From the NCBI GenBank assembly GCA_014729725.1, contig WJJL01000012.1:1-35978 (forward strand): a stretch of DNA of 35,978 nt, in the 5' to 3' direction. The notes below the pieces were generated by a model, which saw only the letters and a program-made list of their open reading frames with translations, made no database searches and had not been told where the DNA came from. Positions 7,399 to 14,832 of the stretch are shown here, piece by piece; positions within the stretch are counted from its first letter, which is position 1, and each line of letters begins with the position of its first letter. The position numbers were made by a program, and so were the translations under genes. Source of the stretch: Candidatus Moraniibacteriota bacterium. GTDB taxonomy: Bacteria; Patescibacteriota; Minisyncoccia; CAIUEV01; JAHKAQ01.

Positions 7399-7983
7399 AT
7401 GCGTTTTAAAGATTTGGTTAAAAAAAATCGTTCCTACAGACGTTTTAAAAGCGGGGTTTTAATTAAAAGAGATTTTTTGGAAGAATTAGTTCAAGTCAGC
7501 CGCTTTACGCCTTCTTCCAGAAATTTGCAGCCCTTAAGGTATTATTTGGCTTTTAATAAAAAGCAATGTGATAGTATTTTTCAGTGTTTGGGTTGGGCCA
7601 AGAATTTAAGAAACTGGAAAGGGCCGGAAAAAAATAAGAAACCCTCGGCTTACATTGTGATTTTATTTGATAAGAAAAGAGCTCAAGAGCTTGGATCAAA
7701 TGTTAATTTTGATGTTGGGATCAGCGCCCAGACCATGCTTTTAGCGGCTGCTGTTAAAGGATATTGCGGCTGTATGTTGGCTTCAGTTAATAAAGTTAAA
7801 TTAACTCGGAGTCTAAATATTTCCGATAAGCTGGAAATTGCTTTAGTGGTTGCTTTAGGAAAAAAAGGTGAAAGGATTGTTTTAGAGGATATAGATAAAA
7901 ATCAAGATACTATGTATTATAGGGATAATCAGGATATTCATCATGTTCCCAAAATCGTAAAAAAAGATTTAATAATTAACTAA
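7399..7983 (+). CDS. Nitroreductase-family flavoprotein inside the ilv operon
   Basis: This 194-residue single-domain protein matches the FMN-dependent nitroreductase fold. The N-terminal NRSYRRFKSG (9-18) gives the Arg-rich phosphate-binding start, and FTPSSRNLQPLRYY (~36-49) the flavin-contacting SS.N.QPW-like segment (QPLRYY here). GYCGCMLASVNK (~116-127) corresponds to the conserved GLGSCW.. segment. It lies 7 bases after ilvN and 6 bases before ilvC, so it must be co-transcribed with the ilv genes. The physiological substrate is unknown for most such proteins. The position suggests a redox role in amino acid metabolism, but nothing in the sequence names it. Confidence 0.8.
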   Translation: MRFKDLVKKNRSYRRFKSGVLIKRDFLEELVQVSRFTPSSRNLQPLRYYLAFNKKQCDSIFQCLGWAKNLRNWKGPEKNKKPSAYIVILFDKKRAQELGSNVNFDVGISAQTMLLAAAVKGYCGCMLASVNKVKLTRSLNISDKLEIALVVALGKKGERIVLEDIDKNQDTMYYRDNQDIHHVPKIVKKDLIIN

Positions 7984-7989
7984 TTTGAC

Positions 7990-9048
7990 ATGGCAAAAAT
8001 TAATTTTGGCGGGGTGGAAGAGGAAGTGGTAACCAGAGAAGAATTCCCGCTGGAAAAAGCAAGAGAAGTTTTAAAAGACGAAAAAATAGCCGTAATCGGC
8101 TATGGGGTTCAAGGTCCGGGTCAGGCTTTGAATTTAAGAGATAACGGTTTTGATGTAATCGTGGGGCAGCGAAAAGGTGGCGCTTCCTGGGAAAAAGCGA
8201 TTGAGGACGGTTGGGTGGAAGGCGAAACTCTTTTTGAGATTGAGGAGGCTTGTGATAAAGCCACCTTTATTATGTATCTTTTATCAGATGCCGGACAAAA
8301 AGATCAGTGGCCTGTTATTAAGAAATACTTAACTCCCGGAAAAACCTTGTTTTTCTCCCATGGTTTTTCTGTAACCTACAATGATTTGACCGGGGTGGTT
8401 CCTCCTGCCGGGATAGATGTGATTTTAGTGGCTCCCAAAGGCTCCGGTTTAACAGTTAGAATAAACTATCTGGAAGGTAGTGGAATTAACAGTAGTTTTG
8501 CGGTTTATCAGGATGCCAGCGGAAAAGCCCAAGAAAAGGCGAAAGCTGTCGGTATTGGAATAGGATCCGGTTATTTATTCCCCACCACTTTTAAAAAAGA
8601 AGTTTACAGCGACTTAACAGGAGAGAGGGGAATTTTACTGGGAGCCTTAGCCGGAGTTATGGAAGCTCAATACAATGAACTTAGAAAACACGGTCATAGT
8701 CCCAGCGAGGCTTTTAACGAAACCGTGGAGGAGTTAACTCAAAGTTTAATCAAGTTGGTTGGAGCCAAAGGAATGGACTGGATGTATTCCAACTGTAGCA
8801 CCACCGCTCAAAGAGGGGCGCTTGATTGGAAGGATAAGTTTAAAGAGGCGGTGGAACCGGTTTTCAAAAAACTTTACGAAAGTGTAAAAAACGGTACTGA
8901 AGCTAAAATTGTTTTAGAAAAAAACAGTCAGGAAAATTATCGCCAAGAATTAGACAAGGAATTAAAAGAGATGGGAGACAGCGAAATGTGGCAAACCGGA
9001 AAAAAGGTTAGAAAACTAAGACCGGAAAATTGGAAACAGGAAGCTTAA
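7990..9048 (+). CDS. ilvC: Ketol-acid reductoisomerase (fungal/Bacteroidota-like type)
   Basis: This 352-residue enzyme isomerises and reduces acetolactate or acetohydroxybutyrate with NAD(P)H. The Rossmann motif is GYGVQGPGQALNLRDNG (37-53), followed by VGQRKGGASWEKAIEDGW, whose length and sequence resemble the mitochondrial Ilv5 and Bacteroidota enzymes more than the E. coli or short actinobacterial forms. HGFS, APKGSG and the metal-site segment DLTGERGILLG are present, as are SPSEAFNETVEE and the C-terminal KVRKLRPEN, again as in Ilv5. It is the last operon gene. Its TAA shares the bases TTAA (9045-9048) with the stop of the convergent helicase gene, leaving no room for a terminator between them. 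Confidence 0.93.
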   Translation: MAKINFGGVEEEVVTREEFPLEKAREVLKDEKIAVIGYGVQGPGQALNLRDNGFDVIVGQRKGGASWEKAIEDGWVEGETLFEIEEACDKATFIMYLLSDAGQKDQWPVIKKYLTPGKTLFFSHGFSVTYNDLTGVVPPAGIDVILVAPKGSGLTVRINYLEGSGINSSFAVYQDASGKAQEKAKAVGIGIGSGYLFPTTFKKEVYSDLTGERGILLGALAGVMEAQYNELRKHGHSPSEAFNETVEELTQSLIKLVGAKGMDWMYSNCSTTAQRGALDWKDKFKEAVEPVFKKLYESVKNGTEAKIVLEKNSQENYRQELDKELKEMGDSEMWQTGKKVRKLRPENWKQEA

Positions 9049-10979
9049 AATAATTTGGTTTGACTTTCCCTGGCTTTTTTGATGGCTATTTTCTTTTTGA
9101 TTTTTTCAATTGAAGGATCGATTAATTCTTTAATATTGCTGTCTTTAATTAAATTATAAAAATCAGAGATTTTATTTTTCTTGGAAAATCTTTTTTGACT
9201 AAAAAGCAGATATAAATTTGATTTTGCTCGAGTGACAGCTACATAAAACAGTCTTTTTTCCTCTTGCTTATCTTTTGTATTTAAAGGAGTGATACCGTTT
9301 TCAAATCCGATGATAAAAACATATCTAAACTCGAGTCCTTTAGCGCTATGCATAGTACAAAGCGTTACTTTATCGGCTTTTTGGTCATAAAAATTTTTTA
9401 GCGAAAGTTTATTATAATAATCTAAAAATTTTTGTAGGGGATTTGCTAAATTTTCAAAAGCCACTAAAGCGTTTTTGAATTCAAAAAAAATCGTTTCTTT
9501 TTCAGGATTTTGTCCGCTTTTTTTTAATTTGAATTTTTTTATTATTTGAGCTGTCAAAGGGAGTAATTTATTTTTTTTGGAGTATTTTTTAATAAAGTCG
9601 ATATTTTTTTTGAATTTTTTAACTTTTTCCAATTCTTTTGAATCTAGCTGGGTTTGCAATTCAAGATTTTGTTCATTAAAGATTAAATTTTTCACAGTTC
9701 GGTCTTTGTTTGTTAATTTTTTAATTTTTTCAAAAGTGTTTCCGGGGATGTAGTTGAAAGGGGATTGAATTATTTCATGTAAATCCCGATCATTAGCTGA
9801 TTTTAAAAATTTTAAAATGTTTATAATAAAATTAATTTCTTTTTTTTGCCAAAAAGCCTCTTCCCCGGTTGCTTGAAAAGGAATGCCCGCATTCCTTAAT
9901 TGTTTTTTTATGGTGTTGGAAATTTTTTTTAGCCGATAAATTACGGCAAAATCTTTAAACTTGATTTCCTTTTCGCCCTTGTTTTGCATTTCGCTTGCCT
10001 GATTTAAATTGATCCCGCCTATTTTTTGACTGATTTTTTTCGTTATCCATTTAGCTTCGCTTATTTGATTGTAAGTTTTTATGAGCTTAACCTGGCCTTT
10101 TTGGTTTTGATAGGCTTTTAATTTTAAAACATCCGGAAAAATTTTATTGGAAATTTTGACGATTCTTTGTTTGCTGCGGTAATTAATATCAAAAGTTACA
10201 TGAGTTGGATTTTTGAAATGTTTCCCAAAATCGTTAAAGGCTTTTGGGTTAGCTCCTCTAAAAGCATAAATTGATTGATTTTTATCTCCGATAGCAAAAA
10301 TGTTTACCGGTTTTTTTACAATTGATTTTAAAATTTTAAATTGAATTTTATTGGTGTCTTGAAATTCATCAACTAAAACATATTTAAATTTAAAACCGGA
10401 TTTCTTATTTTTCTTGATAAGCTCAAAACTTTTTGTCAAAAGGTCGTCAAAATCATAAAGATTTTGTTTTTCAAGCTCTTTTTGATAGAGCTTAAATAAA
10501 GGCTGTGTTGTTTGACAAAGAGAAAGGTTTTTGGTTTTGGAAATTTCCAGCAGAATTTTTTTTGATTTTTTCAGTTTCGACCTTGGGATTTTATTTTCTT
10601 TGATTATTCGCCAAATTAATTGTTTCTTTTCTTTTTCCTCTATGATTTTTTTAGCTTTTTTTTTATCGAGTTTTTTTAAAATTTTTAATCCCAAAGCGTG
10701 AAAAGTGATAATTAAGGGATTTTGGTTTGAATTTTGAGACTTCACTCTTTCCTTGATTTCCTCAGCCGCTTTAGAGGTAAAAGTTAAAACCAAAATATCT
10801 TTGGGGTTGATTTTTTTTATTTGTATCAAGTAAAAAATTTTAGCTGTCAGAGTTTTGGTCTTGCCCGTACCCGGACCTGCCGTAACCAAGACAGCGCCTT
10901 TGCCGTTATTTAAAGTAATGGCTTTTTGTTGTTTGGAGTTTAGAGATTCAAGAAATTTCATCTGAAAGTTAAAAATCAT
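9045..10979 (-). CDS. UvrD/Rep/PcrA-family SF1A DNA helicase
   Basis: This 644-residue helicase has all core motifs: Walker A GPGTGKT (35-41), Ia LTFTSKAA (65-72), II DEFQDTN (204-210), III IGDKNQSIYAFRG, V CTMHSAKGLEF and VI LFYVAVTRAK. It should translocate 3'-5' on single-stranded DNA. It is shorter than E. coli UvrD (about 720), with a Lys-rich 2B region and C-terminus. The start chosen (Met at 10979) overlaps the stop of the EndoQ-like gene as ATGA, which implies translational coupling. A second Met (codon 10959-10961) is possible. UvrD, Rep and PcrA cannot be told apart by motif, and no symbol is given. Confidence 0.9.
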   Translation of the reverse strand: MIFNFQMKFLESLNSKQQKAITLNNGKGAVLVTAGPGTGKTKTLTAKIFYLIQIKKINPKDILVLTFTSKAAEEIKERVKSQNSNQNPLIITFHALGLKILKKLDKKKAKKIIEEKEKKQLIWRIIKENKIPRSKLKKSKKILLEISKTKNLSLCQTTQPLFKLYQKELEKQNLYDFDDLLTKSFELIKKNKKSGFKFKYVLVDEFQDTNKIQFKILKSIVKKPVNIFAIGDKNQSIYAFRGANPKAFNDFGKHFKNPTHVTFDINYRSKQRIVKISNKIFPDVLKLKAYQNQKGQVKLIKTYNQISEAKWITKKISQKIGGINLNQASEMQNKGEKEIKFKDFAVIYRLKKISNTIKKQLRNAGIPFQATGEEAFWQKKEINFIINILKFLKSANDRDLHEIIQSPFNYIPGNTFEKIKKLTNKDRTVKNLIFNEQNLELQTQLDSKELEKVKKFKKNIDFIKKYSKKNKLLPLTAQIIKKFKLKKSGQNPEKETIFFEFKNALVAFENLANPLQKFLDYYNKLSLKNFYDQKADKVTLCTMHSAKGLEFRYVFIIGFENGITPLNTKDKQEEKRLFYVAVTRAKSNLYLLFSQKRFSKKNKISDFYNLIKDSNIKELIDPSIEKIKKKIAIKKARESQTKLF

Positions 10980-12268
10980 TCAAATAAATTTTTTTGGCCG
11001 CCATATTTTTGAGCTTGAGTATTGTTTTCAAAAACTTTAATTATTCCAAAAACTCCGTCAAAACCTGGAGTGATATGCACTTGTCCTTTTCTCATCCGTT
11101 CTATTCCGCCAGCTAATTTTTCAAATCCGGCTTCTTTAATTTTTTCAATAGGCACTTTTCTTAAAATACTAAATTCATCTCCTAAAACGCTGTATAGTTT
11201 TTCGTAATCCCGCATAACTTTTTTGCCCGGTTTTTTAAACCCTCCCAGTTCGCTTAAAATTTCCAAAAGCGGGATAATATATTCCACCTTTTTGTGTTGT
11301 TTAGGCTTGTAATTGGATTTTTCATCTGCCAGCTCTCCAACACGATAATTAACTCCGACAACCAGAGGCTTGTTGCATTTGGGGCAGATACCCTTGTGTT
11401 TTTTGGTTTGTTCGCTGGTAAAAACCACATTGCACTTTCTATGTCCGTCACAGTGATATTTGCCTTCTTGGGGAAAAAATTCAATGGTCCCGATCATTCT
11501 TTTGTCGTTGCTTTGGATGGTTTTAATTATGTTTTTATAGGTAGGTTTACAATTTAAAATATTGGCTTCCCTTCCCATTTTTAGCGGAGAGTGAGCGTCG
11601 GAATTGGATAAAATGGTTAAATTTTTCAGCTGATCCAGACGCCAGTTCATAAAAGGGTCAGAGGATAATCCGGTCTCAATGGCGTAAATATTAGAAGAAA
11701 GTTCTTCAAAAGCCTCCTCAATCGAGTTAAAGCCGGATTTGGAGCCAAACAAGGAAAACCAGGGAGTCCAAATATGAGCCGGAATCAACATCGTCAGCGG
11801 ATTTGAATTAACGGTTATTTTAAGCAGTTTTTTGCTGTCCAATCCAAGAATAGGCCTGCCGTCGGAGGTTAAATTACCGATTTCGGAAAGTTTATTATTG
11901 ATTTTGGAAACGGTTTTAAAATCAGGCGCTAAAATCACATTGTGCATTTTTCTTACTTTACCGCCTTTACTGTATATGTTGCTTATTTCAGCTGACAAAA
12001 TAAAACGAACCGATTTTTTTTTGATAATGGCAGGCAGGGTTTTATCTTGTTTTTTGGCCAGTTTATTTTTTAGCTTAAAAAGGCCATCCTCGGCGGGCTC
12101 TAATTTTTTTCTGATTTCATTGAACCAGGCCGGATGAGTAAAATCGCCGGTGGCGATTACTTGTATTCCTTTGATTTTGGCGAAGCGGTAAATATTTTCA
12201 AGATCCATGCTGTGGCTGGTGCCTCTTGAATATTTTGAATGGACATGTAAATCTAAGATAAATTCCAT
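10976..12268 (-). CDS. EndoQ-like PHP-domain endonuclease (TIGR00375 family)
   Basis: This 430-residue protein fits the endonuclease Q family, which nicks DNA 5' of deaminated bases (uracil, hypoxanthine, xanthine). PHP metal-site segments are HVHSKYSRGTS (8-18), GDFTHPAW (41-48), SAEIS (92-96), AHIWTPWFSLFG (164-175) and SNSDAHS (221-227). A zinc-finger-like element follows, with Cys273/Cys279 and Cys295/Cys298, then the family-typical NYRVGELAD (307-315). EndoQ is best known from Thermococcales and some methanogens, with fewer bacteria. Related genes are often annotated as UvrD-like because of fusions to helicases. Here the helicase is a separate gene overlapping by 4 bases. The family call is solid; the activity is inferred from homologues. 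Confidence 0.87.
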   Translation of the reverse strand: MEFILDLHVHSKYSRGTSHSMDLENIYRFAKIKGIQVIATGDFTHPAWFNEIRKKLEPAEDGLFKLKNKLAKKQDKTLPAIIKKKSVRFILSAEISNIYSKGGKVRKMHNVILAPDFKTVSKINNKLSEIGNLTSDGRPILGLDSKKLLKITVNSNPLTMLIPAHIWTPWFSLFGSKSGFNSIEEAFEELSSNIYAIETGLSSDPFMNWRLDQLKNLTILSNSDAHSPLKMGREANILNCKPTYKNIIKTIQSNDKRMIGTIEFFPQEGKYHCDGHRKCNVVFTSEQTKKHKGICPKCNKPLVVGVNYRVGELADEKSNYKPKQHKKVEYIIPLLEILSELGGFKKPGKKVMRDYEKLYSVLGDEFSILRKVPIEKIKEAGFEKLAGGIERMRKGQVHITPGFDGVFGIIKVFENNTQAQKYGGQKNLFE

Positions 12269-12508
12269 TGGTTTTGGGTAAAATTATTAAATTGATTGCT
12301 TAAGAAACTTTGGAAAAATAAATCAACTACTGCAATTTCCTTAAAAATTAAAATTTATTCATATTAGCTTTTTTTATAGCCTCTTATTTTAGAGAGCATT
12401 TTTTATCGACTTTATTATTGAGCAACAGGCAATATTTTTTTACTACAATTCGGGAAACGATTTTATTATGAATAATTTTATTTTTTCAAGCAAATTTTAA
12501 AATTTTCA
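12269..12508. promoter_or_regulatory. Divergent promoter region, EndoQ-like / ModF-like genes
   Basis: This is a 240-base divergent gap, very AT-rich. For the rightward gene, TTGAGC (12418-12423) lies 17 bases from TACTAC (12441-12446), with TACAAT at 12444-12449 as an alternative -10. I could not pick a convincing leftward promoter. Confidence 0.35.
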
Positions 12509-14035
12509 ATGAGTAATTCTAAAAATTTTATCAGTTTTAAAAATGTTTTTGCGCGTCTTGGCGGAAAAATGATTTTAAAAGACATAAACTGGAGGCTAAA
12601 AGAAAATGAAAACTGGGCGGTCCTTGGTCCCAACGGCGCCGGAAAATCTACTCTTGTAAGGAGTTTGTGGGGTGGGGCGGATATTGTTTTTGGATCCATC
12701 ACTTATCATTTTGCCAAAAAAAATAAAAAAATTCCGGTTTTTCAAAAAAACAAAATTGGGTATGTTTCTTTTGAGCTAAGTAAAAATTTAATTAAGAAAA
12801 ATTTTTATAAGAATCTCCAAAAAGATTATTCCGGAAGGCTTGGCCAGATTGTTACAGCTAAATCTATCGTTTTTTCGGCCGTTGCCAAAGGCAAGATAAA
12901 GGAAAGAGTCAAATTATTTAATGAATTGGTGGAGTTTTTTAAAATCAAATCTCTGCTTGACAAAGATTTCTACGCGCTCTCCAGCGGAGAAATCAAAAAG
13001 ATTTTAATTTTAAGAGCCTTAATGAAAAAACCCAGACTTTTGATTTTAGATGAGCCTTTTGATAATTTGGATCAATCGAGCAAGAAAGAATTTTCCGGTT
13101 TGTTAAACGCTTTAATTGGGGAAAAGAAAATTCCATTAATTTTGGTTACTCACAATAAGGAGGAAATTTTAACTAAAATCAACAAGATTCTTTTTTTAAA
13201 AGACGGTAAAATTTTTGCCAAAGGAGGCAGGAAGAAAATTTTAAGTTCAAAATTATTAAAGAAATTTTATAATAAAGATCAAAATTTTAAATCGATAAGC
13301 GATAAACAGGGAAACTCAAAAATTTTAAAATTTTATCAAAACCCTCAAAAAGTACCCGATGAGTATGTTAAACTCAAAAATATAAATGTTATTTATGGTG
13401 GCAAAATGATTCTGAAAAATTTAGACTTTAGTTTTAAAAAGGGTCAAAATTGGCTTTTGACCGGACCCAACGGCGCCGGAAAATCAACTTTAGTAAAATT
13501 AATTACCAGTAGCCATCTTCAGAGTTACTCCAATGAGATTTGGATTTTTGGCAAAAAAAGAGGAAAGGGACAGTCCATTTGGGAAGCCAGAGCTTATTTA
13601 TCCTGGGTTAGCAGTGAACTTCAATTAAATTATAATAAGGATATCAAGGTTTTTGAGGTAATTGCCAGCGGGTTTTTTGATTCCGTTGGAATTTACCGGA
13701 CATTGAGCAAGGACAAGGAAAATAAAGTAAAAGCCTGGATTGATTTTTTAAAGATCAATAAACTCCAGCAAAAAAATTTCAATCTTTTATCCAACGGCCA
13801 AAAAAGAATAGTTTTAATTGCCAGAGCTTTGGTTAAATCCCCCTTGCTTTTGATTTTAGACGAACCCTTGAATGGATTAGATCCTTTAAACAAGCAAAAA
13901 GTGCTTAAAATTATTGAAAAAATTATTCAATTTACTTTTACCAATGTTTTGTTTATTGCTCATCAAGTAAAGGGTGCTCCCAAAGGAATTACCAATGTTA
14001 TGAAATTGGAGCAAGGAAAGGCAAGGATTAAATAA
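12509..14035 (+). CDS. ModF/PhrA-like tandem ABC ATPase
   Basis: This 508-residue protein has two ABC ATPase domains and no membrane segment. Domain 1 has Walker A GPNGAGKST (40-48), signature LSSGE (~157) and Walker B LLILDEP (~178). Domain 2 has GPNGAGKST (~319), signature LSNGQ (~428) and LLILDEPLNGLDPLN. The second half follows E. coli ModF closely (GQSIWEARAYLSWVSSEL..., GFFDSVGIY, LDPLN). ModF was called photorepair protein PhrA and sits beside molybdate genes in E. coli, but its role is unclear and no permease or molybdate gene is seen here. It differs from ABC-F translation factors, which have a linker and a different signature context. RidA follows 36 bases later. Confidence 0.82.
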   Translation: MSNSKNFISFKNVFARLGGKMILKDINWRLKENENWAVLGPNGAGKSTLVRSLWGGADIVFGSITYHFAKKNKKIPVFQKNKIGYVSFELSKNLIKKNFYKNLQKDYSGRLGQIVTAKSIVFSAVAKGKIKERVKLFNELVEFFKIKSLLDKDFYALSSGEIKKILILRALMKKPRLLILDEPFDNLDQSSKKEFSGLLNALIGEKKIPLILVTHNKEEILTKINKILFLKDGKIFAKGGRKKILSSKLLKKFYNKDQNFKSISDKQGNSKILKFYQNPQKVPDEYVKLKNINVIYGGKMILKNLDFSFKKGQNWLLTGPNGAGKSTLVKLITSSHLQSYSNEIWIFGKKRGKGQSIWEARAYLSWVSSELQLNYNKDIKVFEVIASGFFDSVGIYRTLSKDKENKVKAWIDFLKINKLQQKNFNLLSNGQKRIVLIARALVKSPLLLILDEPLNGLDPLNKQKVLKIIEKIIQFTFTNVLFIAHQVKGAPKGITNVMKLEQGKARIK

Positions 14036-14071
14036 ATTTTTCAATTCCTATAATCATTAAATTTAAAAATT

Positions 14072-14455
14072 ATGAAAAAAGTTATTTCCACCAAAAAGGC
14101 GGCCCCGGCAATCGGGCCTTATTCTCAGGCATTAAAGGCCGGAAACTTTATTTTTTTAAGCGGTCAGATTGGCTTAACCCTTAAAGGAGAAATTGTTTCT
14201 GAGAATCTCGAAGATCAAGTTCATCAAATTATGAAGAATATTCAGGCGATTTTAAAGGTAGAAAATTTGGATTTAAAAGATATTGCAAAAACGATTATTT
14301 TTTTAACGGACATGAATGATTTTGTTGTTGTAAACGAAATTTATGGCAAGTATTTTAATGGCATCTGCCCCGCTCGCTCCACGGTGGAGGTCAGTAAACT
14401 TCCCAAGGGGGCTAAAATTGAAATTGAGGCAATAGCGGTAAAGGATCAGTTTTAA
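14072..14455 (+). CDS. ridA: RidA/YjgF-family enamine/imine deaminase
   Basis: This 127-residue protein has the full RidA layout: APAIGPYSQA (11-20), FLSGQIGL (28-35), the substrate-carboxylate Arg102 in CPARSTVEV (99-107) and the catalytic Glu119 in IEIEAIA. RidA hydrolyses reactive 2-aminoacrylate and imines made by PLP enzymes, sparing targets such as IlvE. Its presence about 5 kb from an ilv operon fits that role, although ilvA, the usual source of these imines, is not in the window. Arg and Glu are both conserved, so an active RidA-subfamily enzyme is likely. It probably shares a transcript with the preceding ABC gene. Confidence 0.9.
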   Translation: MKKVISTKKAAPAIGPYSQALKAGNFIFLSGQIGLTLKGEIVSENLEDQVHQIMKNIQAILKVENLDLKDIAKTIIFLTDMNDFVVVNEIYGKYFNGICPARSTVEVSKLPKGAKIEIEAIAVKDQF

Positions 14456-14832
14456 AACCGAATTTTTTGTTTTGGATAGATCCTTTTTTTATTAGGATTT
14501 AGGGGTTTTAAAAAAATTTGCAATAAATTTTTTTTTATTATATAATTATAAATCCCAAAAGATTTTTCTGATCAAAAAAGAAAAAAAATATACAATTTAA
14601 TATTAAATTTGCTTGACAAATAAATTATAAAATTTTAACATAATCAGATTTGTTAAATTTTTATGAATTTGAAAGCTCTAAAATTACAGAGATAATTTTT
14701 TAGCTCCCTGAAACAGAAAAGTAAAAGTCAATGTAGGTATTGAACAGCCTCTGATCATGTTATATTATCCGGAATTACAATCATTAATTTTTTAAATAAA
14801 ATTATTAAATAATATATCTTTATAAAAAAACC
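14456..14832. other. 377-base intergenic region with long 5' leader of the surface-protein gene
   Basis: The region is very AT-rich. It carries a good promoter candidate at 14613-14641, leaving an untranslated leader of roughly 180 bases. Within that leader an 11-codon frame (ATG 14663, TAA 14693-14695; MNLKALKLQR) and a weak CTCT/AGAG stem (14677-14691) are visible, but no terminator or known riboswitch motif that I recognise. Confidence 0.4.
14613..14641 (+). promoter_or_regulatory. Putative promoter of the 1938-aa surface protein
   Basis: Perfect TTGACA (14613-14618), a 17-base spacer and TAACAT (14636-14641); CATAAT at 14639-14644 is a closer -10 match with a long spacer. Predicted start is near 14650. 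Confidence 0.5.

Noticed and set aside
14663-14695. Short frame MNLKALKLQR as a second attenuation leader peptide
   Set aside because: Only ten residues, no terminator/antiterminator pair downstream, and the gene controlled is a surface protein. A frame of this length is expected by chance in this AT-rich leader.
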